Source: Akebia trifoliata
Taxonomy: Eukaryota > Streptophyta > Magnoliopsida > Ranunculales > Lardizabalaceae
Reading direction: 5' to 3'
Assembly (NCBI GenBank): GCA_017979445.1
Contig: CM030715.1
Location: forward strand, 35,027,756-35,091,755
Length of the DNA stretch: 64,000 bases
Positions 25,476 to 37,278 of the stretch are shown here, one piece after another. Below the pieces are notes generated by a model that made no database searches, had not been told where the DNA came from, and worked only from the letters and a program-made list of their open reading frames with translations. The translations under genes were made by a program, and so were the position numbers. Numbering within the stretch: position 1 is the stretch's first letter; every line of letters begins with the position of its first letter.

Positions 25476-26324
25476 TCATTAATGAAATAAAGTCCAATAC
25501 AACAAATAATTAAAAATAAATAAAAAATACAAATATACATCTCATCTATTTTTAGGATTCTCTTTGAAGAAGAAATTCTAGAAGAAAAAGATCCTCGATA
25601 TTACGTCTTGATAGGTCATTTGGAATTGATCCATCTCTCACTCTTTCTTCTCCTAAAATTCATTTAATTTCTTTTACTAAGATTTCCAAAGAAAATCAAT
25701 ATTCTTTTATGTTTTTTTTTTTCGATCTCTTTCTCTTCTATTGTCTTTTGAAATCTTCTTCTTCGAAGTAAACTCTTAAAGTTTTTTTTTTTTTTTTCTT
25801 CCTTTGATCTCTCATTGACTTAATTTGAATTTGAAGAAGACGATATAGGTAGGCATGGTAGTTAAATTATGAACAGTTGTCCCCACCCTTTAGATATCTA
25901 TTCAACTACGCGAATTACGTGTGATCATGAAAATTAGAGTGGCAATAGAAGTTCTCTTTTGGAACTTGGGAAAGCTTGGGCGGAGAAAAACTTTGCTCTT
26001 CCAAAGCATGAGAGCTAAGTCTTGATGCACTTAAAAATACCTACATAACCTGATTAGTTCATCATTTATGGCCATTATATCAAACATTTTTCACCACAAA
26101 ATTCTAGTATCCGACAAATGATTTGAGTAGGGTAGAGATTTGATCGAGAAATTAACAGTCAAGATTTCATCTCATGTTTTTTCACAGGATCCCCACCCTT
26201 GAAAGTTGTATTTCATAAGCTAAAATTCATTTTCAATTCCCTCTCATCAATTAAATTAAGCAATGGATAAACTAGACCAAATGCAACTGAAAGGTCATCG
26301 AGTGATTGATGATAAATTGATACG

Positions 26325-26580
26325 GCAAAACATACACGATTTGTATGTGGCTGATGTGGTAAGGGCACACCCGTTGATCTTTTTCTTATGTATCCCGAAG
26401 AAAAAGATCTATGGTTCTATGCCCTTATTGACGTGGAGGTGTACACATTAACCATAGATACTTTTCACTCGTGTTTCGATGAAAAGCATCTAATGGTTCC
26501 GTACACTCACTCATGCAAATAATGTGTGAAATGATGTCAATTTTAATGTCACTCCAGCATTTTCCAATACCCCCATAAGT
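26325..26580. mobile_element. Two hairpin elements joined or nested
   Basis: The left half (26330-26435) is a palindrome with GATCTTTTTCTTATGTATCC facing AAGAAAAAGATCTATGGTTC. The right half (26450-26575) carries ACCATAGATACTTTTCACTC and then the family C right end, TGTGTGAAATGATGTCAATT...CTCCAGCATTTTCC. No left end of family C is present, so one element probably truncated the other. Confidence 0.5.
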
Positions 26581-27567
26581 AAATTTTTCTACAAAAATAC
26601 TCTCAAACTCTTGTTTTTCAAAAGACTCCATAAGAAAAAAAACAAAAACAAAACTTGAGATTCATAAATAAATCCTCGAGATTCATAACAAACCTTAAGG
26701 TTTTGCTTACGCATCTTGAGATCTTTTGGATGGTGGATATGACTTAGTAAGGCCTGTTTCCTCACTATCTTAGTAAGGAAAGGGTTTCTCTTTCAAGGCA
26801 CACGTTAACAAAACCCAAAAAGTACACACATGCGCCCCCTCCTCCCTCACCTTTGGACTGATCCAATTGACTCTTCAACTGCTTGTCAAAAGCCTTTTAA
26901 TAACTTTTATCACCAAAGCCTCATCTTCGATGTTGTAAAAAATCCTTGGGTATTGAGCTTATGTATCTTCTTTTACCTTTTTTTCTTTATTATTTTGAAC
27001 ATTTCCCCCTTTAAATCTATCTTATTGTGTGGCGATTATCCCTCTCATGGTGAAACCCATTAGAGACCCATCGACACCAATCATAGAAACATGGATTATA
27101 TTATGGATAAAAAAAATTGCTAAATGCAAATTGGCAATTTCTTCAAAAAAATTTAAAAGGTTATTTTAGATATCATATTAAATGCCCTCACATTTATATT
27201 TAAATTTAATATAATCAAAATCATTTTAATAAAAAATCAAGAAAATTTCAACCTACAACTGTAGTTTAGTTTTTAAAATTATAAAAATATATTTTTAACT
27301 TTGTATAATCTTCAAAAATTCTTTTTATCAATATTTTAATTACAAATAAACCCTTCTAATATTTGCATTTGCACGTGCCACGTGTTAAGGATAATCTTAA
27401 AGTAGATGATACTCAAATGGTCCATGCTCTTCTTAAGAGTCACTTTGATAAACATATAAAAATATGGATTTTAAGATCTTTTTTCCTATCACTTGATTTT
27501 AGACCCACTTGTTGACTCGAACAAAAGTTATCGACCTAATCAGCTAATAACTCGTATGGTTAAGTTA

Positions 27568-27808
27568 ATTTGCATCATGGTTTTAAAACTCGGTTTCGCA
27601 TCTTGTCTAGGCCTGATACCGAGTCATTTTGGACGAGTTTTTTGATACGTTTGAGACGTCTCGTTCAAAAAATAAAAAAATTAAACGTCAGGTACTAAAT
27701 CTCGATAATAAAAAATGACTTGTGAATTGGTCTCGTTTAGTTTCGATACCGAGTTAACTTGGGCAATACGTCTCGGTCTTAGACAAATTTTAAAACCATG
27801 ATTTGCAT
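27568..27808. mobile_element. hAT-type MITE with perfect 8-bp target-site duplication
   Basis: The element is 27576-27800 (225 bp). Terminal inverted repeats are CATGGTTTTAAAA at the left and TTTTAAAACCATG at the right. It is flanked on both sides by ATTTGCAT (27568-27575 and 27801-27808). An 8-bp duplication and short termini fit the hAT superfamily. Subterminal ACCGAGT/ACTCGGT-like and ACGTCTCG repeats lie inside; no coding sequence. Confidence 0.88.
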
Positions 27809-27837
27809 TGATTAAAAAAGGGACTTTCATTGACTCG

Positions 27838-28435
27838 GTTCGACCTATTTATCACAAAACAATTCATTTGCTCATTTGAAATGGGTTGATTTTTTGTAAG
27901 GATAATCCCCTCACCATAGAGATCATCCTCACAAAAAATCAATCCATTTTGAATCTTTTTGCCCATATAAGATAAAACATGTGTGTACTTTATGAGTAAC
28001 TTTATGTGTAAGGATCTCGATCTTATATGTATAGGGTCGGGATCCACATATGCATAGCGCTACTCATAAAATTACAACGTGCTTTGCCTTATATGAGCAA
28101 AAAGGTTCGAAATGAGCTGATTTTTTGTGAGGATGATCTCTGTGATGAGGAGATTATCCTCATAAAAAACCAGCCTATTTTAAAATTTCTAGTCCCATGT
28201 TTACAAGTTGAAGAATTCTGGACCATCCATTTTTTGCAAATCACTTTTGACAGGGTTAGAAGTTTTAGAATAAGCTGATTTTTTTACAAGTAGAATCCTC
28301 TCGTCATAAAAATCATCCTTACAAAAAATCAGCCCATTCCAAATCTTTTTGCCCATATAAGACAAAATACGTTATAATTTTATAAGTTGCTTTATGTGAA
28401 TACGGATCTTAACCCATCTATATATATATATACAT
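27838..28435. mobile_element. Palindromic MITE family D, one half copy and one full copy
   Basis: The sub-palindrome GGGCTGATTTTTTGTGAGGATGATCTC...GATCATCCTCACAAAAAATCAGCCCATTCC occurs in tandem, diverged. 27860-28000 is a half element. 28030-28420 is a fuller copy with two hairpins separated by a GTTTACAAGTTGAAGAATTC-type spacer. ORFs of 83-85 codons on either strand come from these arms. Confidence 0.6.
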
Positions 28436-28436
28436 A

Positions 28437-28820
28437 TAGGGTCGGGTTCCGTAGACTCCCATTACGACTCACATTGCGACATACCGTTTTGTCTTATATG
28501 AGTAAAATGTTTGGAATGGGCTGATTTTTTGTGAGGATGATCTCTATGGTAAGGAGATCATCATTGCTAAAAATCAGCTCATTATGAAACTTCTAACCCC
28601 ATGTTTATAAGTTGAAAAATTTTAGACCGTCCAATTTTTGTAAATCAATTTTGATGGGGTTAAAAGTTTTGGAATGGGATGATTTTTTGACAAGGATGAT
28701 CCCTTAATCACAGAGATCGTTCTCACAAAAAATCAGTCCATTCCAAACATTTTTGCCCATATAAAACAAGCGGTGTGTCGCAATCTGAGTCGTAATGGGG
28801 GTCGTAGGAACCCCACCCAT
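28437..28820. mobile_element. Palindromic MITE family D, full copy
   Basis: The outer arms are GGGTCGGGTTCCGTAGACTC and the inverse of GGTCGTAGGAACCCCACCC. Next come CATTACGACTCACATTGCGA and its near-inverse. Two inner hairpins follow, each about 90 bases, built from GGAATGGGCTGATTTTT and GAGGATGATCTC with their inverses. The spacer encodes nothing. The same plan recurs at 53862-54227. Confidence 0.72.
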
Positions 28821-28885
28821 ATCTATATCTATATATATATATATATAATATATATATATATATAATATATATATATATTTATATG
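28820..28885. repeat. TA-rich microsatellite
   Basis: (TA)n and TCTATATATA repeats directly abut the right end of the preceding palindromic element. Confidence 0.85.
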
Positions 28886-29281
28886 TTCCCCATATTGTTG
28901 TTGTTATAATTGCCGCATGTCACTCTTCTACTTGAAGTTTTGGCCCAAGTCAGGAATCTTCCATTATTTGATGATTTTATTCTTTGGATATAATAAAAGA
29001 CGTAAAACTCTAATGTTTCTACTCAAAGGCTTGGATTGACAAACAATCCGTTGTAGTGTTATTTATGGATGATGATGCACCTCAGTTACACTTTAAACTT
29101 CCCCGCACTAGTTTCTTAGGCTTATCTTGACTTTGACTTTTAAGGACATTGCTGCCACATGGATTGACGAGGAGAAAATCTGACTTCAGCCAACAAAAAT
29201 AGGTGAAACAAAATCTCGCCACGCCGGAATATTCGTAAGTAACGGGAATTTTTCGGGCGAGAGTTTCCGTTTCCCGAAAAC

Positions 29282-29289
29282 TATAAATA
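29282..29289 (+). promoter_or_regulatory. TATA box of the 712-aa unknown gene
   Basis: TATAAATA lies about 310 bases upstream of the proposed start codon. It is followed by the pyrimidine-rich CATCTTACTCTCTTCATTTT, typical of plant transcription starts. Confidence 0.6.
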
Positions 29290-29349
29290 CATCTTACTCT
29301 CTTCATTTTGAAGCCCTAGAAACCCCGATTTCTTCTCTCCTCAGCCTCC

Positions 29350-29555
29350 ATGCTCTTACTTCAGAAAACAACTTCCAAAGAGCATCAAAAACCCTATTTT
29401 CCTTCAATTTTTTCTGTGAATCAGATCGAAATCCATGGTTTCTTCGTCTTCACGAAGTGGAGAGCTCCAAGGAGGTGTAAAGATCGCACTTTTCGCCTTG
29501 TTCTCGACTAGATAAGATGGTTTCTGGAGCAGAGACGGTAGAAGTTTTGTACTAA
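29350..29555 (+). promoter_or_regulatory. Upstream ORFs in the leader of the unknown gene
   Basis: Between the TATA box and the main ATG (29594) lie several short ORFs. One runs 29350-29511 (53 codons, MLLLQKTTSKEH...). One starts at 29434 (MVSSSSRSGELQG...). A 12-codon ORF covers 29517-29555 (MVSGAETVEVLY). They could reduce translation of the main frame. An unseen 5' UTR intron could also remove some of them. Confidence 0.5.
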
Positions 29556-29593
29556 TTTTTTTGATTTCTTATGTTGATTTCTGTTTTCTGGAG

Positions 29594-32500
29594 ATGGATG
29601 CGGTTGAATTGCCTTTTTCTGCGGCCGTCGCGGTGTCGAAACTTTTGACGGCTGAGGGGTTTGGTAGAGAGGGGATATCTGTTGGAGAAGCAGAAACTCG
29701 GGAACCAACTTCTAAGGTTTCCATTTTTGGAAGATCTTCGGTTGCGAGATGCGGCGCTTCGAATAGTGGTAAAGGTTGATGTCTTGGCCTTCTTTGATCT
29801 TCAGTGCTACTTTGTCTTACTTTGTTATTGTTGTAGTCAGATATAATATTTGTTGTTTTGAACCGGATTTGAATCTATGGTTTTGAAATATGTGGAACTG
29901 TGTTGAAGAAGTTTCTGTGAGGTGTTAAGAGTACGAGAAGTGTTTGATTCTGCTGATGAGTGTTATTGTTGCAGCACTAATCAAATAAATTTCGCCATTT
30001 AAAGCATCTCTTCACTTGTTCTTGAACATCCCCATTACTGCCAAACACATGCTATCACAGTGCCCCCACAAAATGTGTACTCTTTAGTCAATTAGGTTGA
30101 GTAAGGTAGTTTGTAGAGGCCGTGTATCGTATTGGATATTAATGAGCATCGCTGCATAGTGTATCTTTGCTTGTATTCTTATAGAAATAAACTCCCCCAT
30201 TCAAACTGGTTGCACATTGTGGTCGCCAGGAAAGAAGAAAGATGAAGTTCTAGCCATTTAATCTGTTGGAGGACACAACCGGAGTTCGTTTTTGAGAATT
30301 TCAACTTCTTTTTTTTTCTTTCCTTTTTCGGTCACACCATACTTAAATTTACCTTCATAATTAGTTTTTAGCATGGTGGATGGAACTTTCATGTCAATTA
30401 TCATATTGGAACTTATTTGTGTCTCAAAAATTTAATACCATTCAATGCTTTGAATTACCTGTTGGAGGACACAATGAACTGGAGTTCGTTTTTGAGAATT
30501 TCAACTTCTTTTTTTTTCTTTCCTTTTTCGGTCGCACCATACTTAAATTTACCTTCATCATTAGTTTTTAGCATGGTGGATGGAACTTTAATGTCAGTTA
30601 TCATATTGGAACTTATTTGTGTCTCAAAAGTTTAATACCATTCAATGCTTTGAATTACCTTTTCATAATGGTAAGTTGTGAGATCATATATCTGTTGGTT
30701 GGCAGCAGGGCTTTCAATGGTTGGATTTGGATCGGATCAGTTTAGATCTGGAACCAGTCTGATAATAGTCAAATTGGATCCTGATTTGATGCAAAAGCTT
30801 ATTCGACCGTGTCCTTATTTGATCAAGCATTTATCGGCCCTTAACATTTGGGTATATATTCTCATGTATTACCGGATCGGATCAGGACATGGTTGATCTG
30901 GATTCTAGAACTTATCAGATTGGGTCCTTGTTGGATCCCAGTCCTCGATCTTAGATTCTAAGTTAAGGCATTGGATAGGATTGAAATTATATGTATGATC
31001 TCCAATAGCTTGAGTCTGTTGCCCTTTTATGTTCTTGTATTATTGGTGGGTGGCCACCTTCAACTTTTTATCTTCTTAATAAAAAAATTTATCTGTCAAA
31101 TGAAAAAACATTGACAGTTCAAGTTGTAGGACTTTCATCACCTTCATATTTCTCGTGCTTTTACAAGCTTTTCTATAACTTTACTTGTGACACTAATTGA
31201 TTATGTTCATGAAAAATGTAACATGTGCAGATGCTACTTCCGAACAAAGTTCACTTTATGGAAACAAAAATGTTGATATTGGACTTTGTATGCATGAAAG
31301 ATTGATTCCCAGTTTTGGGGCTGATAATACTGCCAAACAGGCAACAGTTAGGGATGCAAATAGTTCCCTTTTCTTTTTGCCAAACTGCGTAAGCAAACAA
31401 TCGCAGAGAAAGCCAGGAAAATCTTCAAAAAGTAGTAGCCCTTGTTCGAAGAGACCAAGAGCTGAAAAAGTGGAAGGTTCCCTGAGCCAAGTTGTGACTG
31501 ATGATGGCAATATTATATCTGGGAAGCATGGATCCAATCTTCTGAAATGTACCCTTGCAGGTAGAGATATATATTTTTTTGCATGGTACAAATTTGGAGC
31601 ACTGATACTTTACTAAACTGCATGCTTTCATTCTCCATAAATATACTTAATCCAGTTAGCTTGATATGGAAAATTGTTGAGGTGGTGCATGCTTATGAAT
31701 TTCCAATGCATAGTCCAAGAAAACTAGCAAAATTTAGTCAATTGTTGGATGAAGACGGATTTGATTATGAAGCTGAAATTTTACCCAAAGATAGTTGGTG
31801 AATACTATTTGAAGGGCTTCACAAAAGTTGTAGCCAGGGAAGAATATCTTGTGTTTCGAAGATCAGGTCTAAACAAGGACTTCTTTCTGTCCTGGTTGTT
31901 TGAAAAATAATATTTTATTTGTAGGATATCGTGATTTTTTTTAGTGAGTCATGTGAGGAGGGTTTCTATAGCTATATAAGCTACTATTATGGTCATAATA
32001 ACTGTAAAGATTTCTTGCATTTTCGTGAAGAAAGTTGTTCCTACCTTTCTGCACAAATCACAGTTGATGGATTGGTTTGAAGCAGTGATTTGTGGGCTCC
32101 TACAACCCTAGCTACCTCAAATGTAGTGTAGAGTGCATTGCTAAATGATCTATTCTTGGTGGCAAGAGTTCCTTTGAATTGAGGATAGCACTTCTGTAGG
32201 AAATACGTATTGCATTGGCCTAACTGTAGTGTATCAGGGGTACTTTAAATGTAAACCTAAGGTGCGGATTTATCCTTGTTTAATAAGGTTCAAATAGCCC
32301 AAGTAAGTTTATGTGCTCATACAGGGTGAACTATCTGGTGTAAGAAGTATTGAAGTGCTGATTTGGTACCCTTTCTTAATCCACTTGAGTATGGTGGACT
32401 AAAATGTTGAGACAGATGAATTATCTTGTCTACATGCTGCATAGCCACATATTTTGATAACTAGTGAAAGTGTTGGTTCTCTTTGTAGCTTGTTTGATTT

Positions 32501-35500
32501 GTTATTAATAATTTCTTTCTTCCTCTTGTATGTCATAATTTCCAGAGAAATCTCGTGTGGTAGGACAGAAGCATGGGATAGATGGAAAACGAGGTGATAA
32601 GAGAAATTTCAAAGCACCTGTGAAGACTAAATTTGATTCATTCTTTTCAAAGGCTGGCTTGGTCAGCACAAATTTAACTGCAGGAGGAGACAACATTCTT
32701 GGTATGCCACCATTTTATATGTGATGGGTCTTTGCTTGGCATTATGGCATGCGAATTATTTTTATGAGCATCTTTTGTAAATTTGTTCTTGGATATTCTA
32801 CTATGAGATATTGTTGGTATATGTTACTTGTGTCCAATCAAATTCATCGATACAAGTTGAATTGGCAGCCTTAGGAACCTCGGGAAGCACAATGGCATGT
32901 ACTTTTTGCACTACATGGATACATGTCAGTTTGTGTCATAATGTTTTTTTTTTTGCATCATGTTTGGACATAAGTTTTTCTCAATTCATGTTTTTTGGCA
33001 TCCAACAAGCTCAAGTGCCTAACCAAATGACTGTCTCTTAGAGGTTAACTTTGAGTTTGGTTTTCTTGTTTTGGTTCATATATAGTACCTATATGTACTG
33101 TTGTATTATCTAGTTTTGTATTCAGTGAGGAGCCTTGACTACAGATGTCTATTACATGCACAAATGGGATTGCCAGCCCATATGTAAAGACTCAGATAAC
33201 CAATGTTTTGTCGTATTGGTAGAATTGTTGTTTCACATGTTAAAGTTGATTGTAGCATGCAAAAGGGGATAATTTCTATTTATTCTTTGTATGATTCAAA
33301 GATATTATATTTAAAAAAATGATTTTTCTTTGGTGTCCAAAAACTTTGAAAGAAGTGTTAAGAAGAAACTGCAATTTGTGCAAGTAACCCTGAAAAATAT
33401 ATAGGCTCCTTGTCCGTTGGTCACAATAAGTTACTTATGTTCCTTTACTGTCTTGGAGAAAGTGATTTTCTTTCTGTTGGCCCCCTTATAAAAGTTTTAA
33501 AAGTATGATTCTTGTACAAAAGTACAGGTTTTCTTGCAAATATGACTACTGACCACAATTAAATGAAGTATACTGCTTTATGGGAATGCTCCAATGACAG
33601 ACCTAGCATGGAGTCGGTTTTAAATATTTTTGGTTCTTTGATCCAACACTGTATCCAATTAAGAACAAACTGGGCTAGGACTGCATACTACTAGAGCACT
33701 ACAATACTATGTATACACCTTTTAACACATGATTGGAAATGGAGGCTACAAGTACACCAACTTTGCTTCCAGAAGAGGCGAGGATATGGATTCTTTACAT
33801 TGTCTTGGAGGCAATTGTGGTGCATGCTTTGAGGTCGAAGAAACAATCAATGATTCAAGAGTCAGGAAATGCCAATTCTTTCTCACAATATCAACTTGTA
33901 TTCATTGGTTGCTCAAAACAAGACTTCTTTAATACTCTCTCTCTCTCTCTTATGTTGAGGCATTTTTTTTATTAACTTTCTAAATGTCAGTCTCTTTTTA
34001 GAATTTTCCAGTGTTATTGGTTTTAACTTCAATGTGGCATGAATTATTCCTATTATTTCTCTGTTATGCAAATCGGACGTAATGGTACGCCATCTTCTAA
34101 TACTTGTTATTGATGCTCCTTGTTCTCTTTTTCTTTCATTTTTGATCCTCTTGGAGTAAAAGATATAATTGTCCCAAGTGAAACTTACACTATCAATGCT
34201 ACTTATTAGTTCAGTGGTCCTTTATGACTATTCTTTTCAAAGCTAAAAGCTGTTTGAATTCGCACTTACAAGGAGTTCATGATTTCGCTTGGGAAATTTT
34301 ATATCAGGAATATATGGTCTCAAGTCAGATAATCATGATGTTACAAGGCATGTAGATGAGCTGTCATTAAGTGGCCTCCTTGATGGCAGTTTTAAATATC
34401 CTAATTCATGCGAAGACAAAGGGAAGAAAGCTGTCAGTACAAATGAGAACCTTCTTCTCACTGTTAGAAAAGCTTGTGCTATTCTTCAGCCATGGAGATC
34501 TGTGCAGTCAAAAAATTCTGTGGAGCTGGATAATAGTTCCAACAGAAAAATGGATGCATGCCTATTGAGCTCGGGTTCTTTCATTACAAGCGGAACCGAT
34601 TCTACTAAAGAGGATCACTGCATAGCAGATTTCGCTTCATCTAGCAAAGTAAGTTTCAGATGAATATATAAAGAGAGCTTCTATTGCTAATGCCACCCCA
34701 ATTCATATGTAAATCAAATCATGGGGTGACATCTGCAAAAGTTGGTGTGGTAGTAGAATCTCTCTATATAAAATACTAGTTGTTTTGGCCCTGATGAATG
34801 CCAGGGAATGGGTCCACAATCCATGAGTTGGGCATCTCATGCACAAAAAAATGTGACATATTGGCTGTGCATAAGCCTTCCGATTATTATATTTCCATAG
34901 GAGATTCGTATTGTGGTGCGTTGCTGATTGTTTCCTCAGTGACTGGTCATATTTTAACATTTTTAACTAATTATTTACTGCCTTTGGTTATAAAATATTC
35001 AGGTTTCTTGTAGCAAGTCTGAAGCTCCTACAAGATTGAATACCTCATTGTCTGAGCCTAAAGACATTTTGGTACACTTAGCACTTCAACCAGCAAAGGA
35101 TTTGGATTCTCTCTTACTTGATACATCCAAGCCTGCAGTGTCTTCAAGGAACACTCCTGATCTACGGTTATCCAAGATGATACCTCGCGGAGCTAGCTTG
35201 CCATCCTTCCCTTGGTCACATTGCTTTAATGGGCCTTCTAAAGCTGTTACTGATACAAGCAAGTTGTCTACAAATAAGAGCATATGCCAAGGTAGATGGG
35301 TAAAAGTTGGGAGCATTGTCAGCTCTCTTGGGGGTGCTTCTAGTTGTTTTTCAGACTTGGATTTATTGACTTATGATCATAAGTCTTTCATAAAGAGCTT
35401 AGGTGCTACGAGTTCTCAACATTATCCGGAGCTTAAATCGCCACAGAGGTGCCTGGACTCTTTTGGTGGACAGCTGAAGGTTGGTGGCTTTAACATGGGA

Positions 35501-36291
35501 GTTTCTCTCAAAACACCAGAATCTGAAGGCAAGCTGATTCATCGTGAAAACGATGTGCTTTTGATCAGTCAACCAAATAATTTACGGTTTCAAGAAAATG
35601 CACATAATTGTATTGAGAAAGAGCAGTCCAAGAGAAAAAACAACGGTGATTCTACTTGTGGTAACTGTTATTCTCCATTGAAATGTTCTGTTGGTGGATG
35701 TGATAAACTCCTACGGCATTTACAGTTACCAGAGAGCTTGATACAAGGTCTGTCTACTTATCAAGGTTACTCGTGTACATCGTTGTTGCCTATGTACACA
35801 TTTCCAGTTAACAAATTGGTAGAAGTTATCGGTTTGAACATAGATCGCCTTAATACGATTTCTGTTATACTTCTCTGACTTATATTTTGTTCATGACAGC
35901 AGGGCATTCTCCAAGGCTAGTGGCTGCTGCTCAAACACTCTATGAGATTGCGAACCATTCCAGGATGCAAAGCCAAGACAATGGAAAGATCAGATGGCCC
36001 AAGAAGCCTTTACAAAAGGTCATGAAAGCCCACAAGTCAAGGTCTTCAACAGAGAAAGCCGATGTTATGTTTACTGTACCGAAATCAGTAGCGGGGCCAG
36101 CTGATCCTGTCAAAATTACCAACCAGGTAATACCTGCAAAGAGACCTAGGTTCTCTACAAACAATAAGAAAAAAGATATTGATCATGCCAACAATGTGGG
36201 AAGGAGTCCATTGAAATGGTCAATTCCCACATCAACTAGATCATCTCCTAGCAGTTCAGAGAAGTATTCGGTTGCTGAAACAAAGCAGTAG
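29594..36291 (+). CDS. Plant protein of unknown function, 712 aa, six coding exons
   Basis: I do not recognise an established domain. The coding exons are 29594-29768, 31231-31560, 32546-32701, 34308-34648, 35003-35747 and 35900-36291, with consistent phases (0/1, 1/1, 1/1, 1/0, 0/1, 1/stop) and GT-AG borders. They total 713 codons including stop. The product is hydrophilic and Ser/Lys-rich, with a basic stretch PGKSSKSSSPCSKRPRAEK near residue 130 and another near the end (IPAKRPRFSTNNKKKD), both like nuclear localisation signals. Candidate conserved blocks are VELPFSAAVAVSKLL (N-terminus), RLSKMIPRGASLPSFPWSH, then CQGRWVKVGS, and SPRLVAAAQTLYEIA with WPKKPLQK near the C-terminus. The start at 29594 is chosen because it opens the frame that splices in phase. 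It is convergent with the PPR gene. A nuclear role is inference only. Confidence 0.82.
30263..30660. repeat. Recent ~200-bp tandem duplication in intron 1 of the unknown gene
   Basis: Unit 1 (30263-30458) and unit 2 (30459-30660) both start CTGTTGGAGGACACAA and run through GGAGTTCGTTTTTGAGAATT, a T-rich tract, and ATACCATTCAATGCTTTGAA. They differ by a few substitutions and one small insertion (ACAATGAACTGG against ACAACCGG), so the duplication is young. Confidence 0.93.
35896..35902 (+). promoter_or_regulatory. NAGNAG tandem splice acceptor
   Basis: The last intron of the unknown gene ends ACAGCAG. Splicing after the first AG gives LIQ-A-G-HSPRL and after the second LIQ-G-HSPRL. Both keep the frame, so one alanine may be included or skipped. 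Confidence 0.6.
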
Positions 36292-37278
36292 AATACTGTT
36301 AAACTGTATAACTTTTCTGTATGATCCTGTTGTCCAAATGAGTGTTGGACAAAGCATATGCAACAGAAGGGAAGCTAAGAAGAAAAGCAATGGTAGTAGA
36401 TTGAGTAAAGGAGCAAGGATGAGTGAAGAGTGAACCTACAAGCAGAAGCTGAGACGTTACAACTTACAATCAGAAGCTGCCTTTTGTATAACTTCCCTAA
36501 ATGTTAGATGGGATTGATGCAACTCTTCACTGGGATGGAGGGACTTGATGTTGTAACAGTAAAAAAATTGAAGGATAGTTACAGTGGTAGAATGGGGCAT
36601 TTTCTTTTTTATTTTGTAATGGGGTTTTTGCCTTGTGTAAAGCATTGAATGAGGCAATGGAAATTCCCAAAACTAACCAACTCTCTCTCTCTCACGCGTG
36701 CGCGCACACACACACACACATACTATACAAGAGAAATTACGATAGCCCAAGATTCTTTTCATTTGCCAGTATTTTGTTGGTGTTTCATAACTGTGTCACT
36801 GAGCATTGATCAACTAGTCGTGCTGGAGTAACATTGATATTGACATCGTTTCAGACATTGGTGTGCACAGAACCATAGATGCTTCTCACTCATATCTCGA
36901 TGAAAAGTATCTATGGTTCTGTAGACACATCCACGTCAGCAATGTCTGAAACGATGTCAATTTCAATGTTACTTCAGCATTTTCCTTGTTCAACCAATGT
37001 CCACCTCCCTCTCCTTGGATGGGTGCAAATGAATATTGTGCCGACTCAACAATGATGGGTCTGGACTGAGAGTTGGTGGACTGCAGATATCCAATCGGAT
37101 GCAATTATGCCTTTCTTCAGTTGCTGATGCGCAAGTTTAAACAATTATAATCTGTTCTTTACTGAAAGGAACTTAAGACAGTCAAACCATTAAATGATGG
37201 GAATCTATATTGATTAGTTGCAAATCTTTAATAGCTTAAAATAACCATTGTATAAAAAAGAACTAGAAGATTTTATAA
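36292..37278. other. Convergent intergenic region, 3' UTRs
   Basis: The 3' ends of the unknown gene and the PPR gene face each other here. It holds a CT/CA microsatellite at 36682-36720 and one family C MITE. I see no further gene. Confidence 0.7.
36820..36980. mobile_element. Hairpin MITE, family C
   Basis: The ends TGCTGGAGTAACATTGATAT and the inverse of ATTTCAATGTTACTTCAGCA are followed by GACATCGTTTCAGACATTG and its perfect inverse CAATGTCTGAAACGATGTC. The core is ACCATAGATGCTTCTCACTC facing GATGAAAAGTATCTATGGTT. Arms are nearly perfect, so it is young or maintained. It sits between two convergent genes. Confidence 0.85.

Larger units (their letters stand above)
24959..29280. other. Intergenic region between LEA14 and the 712-aa unknown gene
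   Basis: The first 150-200 bases are the likely LEA14 3' UTR. No other supported gene. Two T-rich tracts sit at 25720-25800. The rest is hairpin elements (25.3, 26.3-26.6, 27.8-28.8 kb), a hAT MITE (27576-27800) and a TA tract near 28.85 kb. The short ORFs at 27790-28278 are readings of palindrome arms, not genes. Confidence 0.7.

Noticed and set aside
27790..28278. ORFs of 83-85 codons on both strands with similar peptides (FCEDDLYGE / FCEDDLCDE)
   Set aside because: The similarity arises because both read the arms of the family D palindrome; the sequence is a MITE, not a gene.
31256..31591. 111-codon minus-strand ORF
   Set aside because: It is antisense to exon 2 of the unknown gene, which splices in phase with the other exons.
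33729..33975. ORFs of 67-80 codons in intron 3 of the unknown gene
   Set aside because: They are not flanked by usable phase-matched splice sites. The neighbouring exons join correctly without them.
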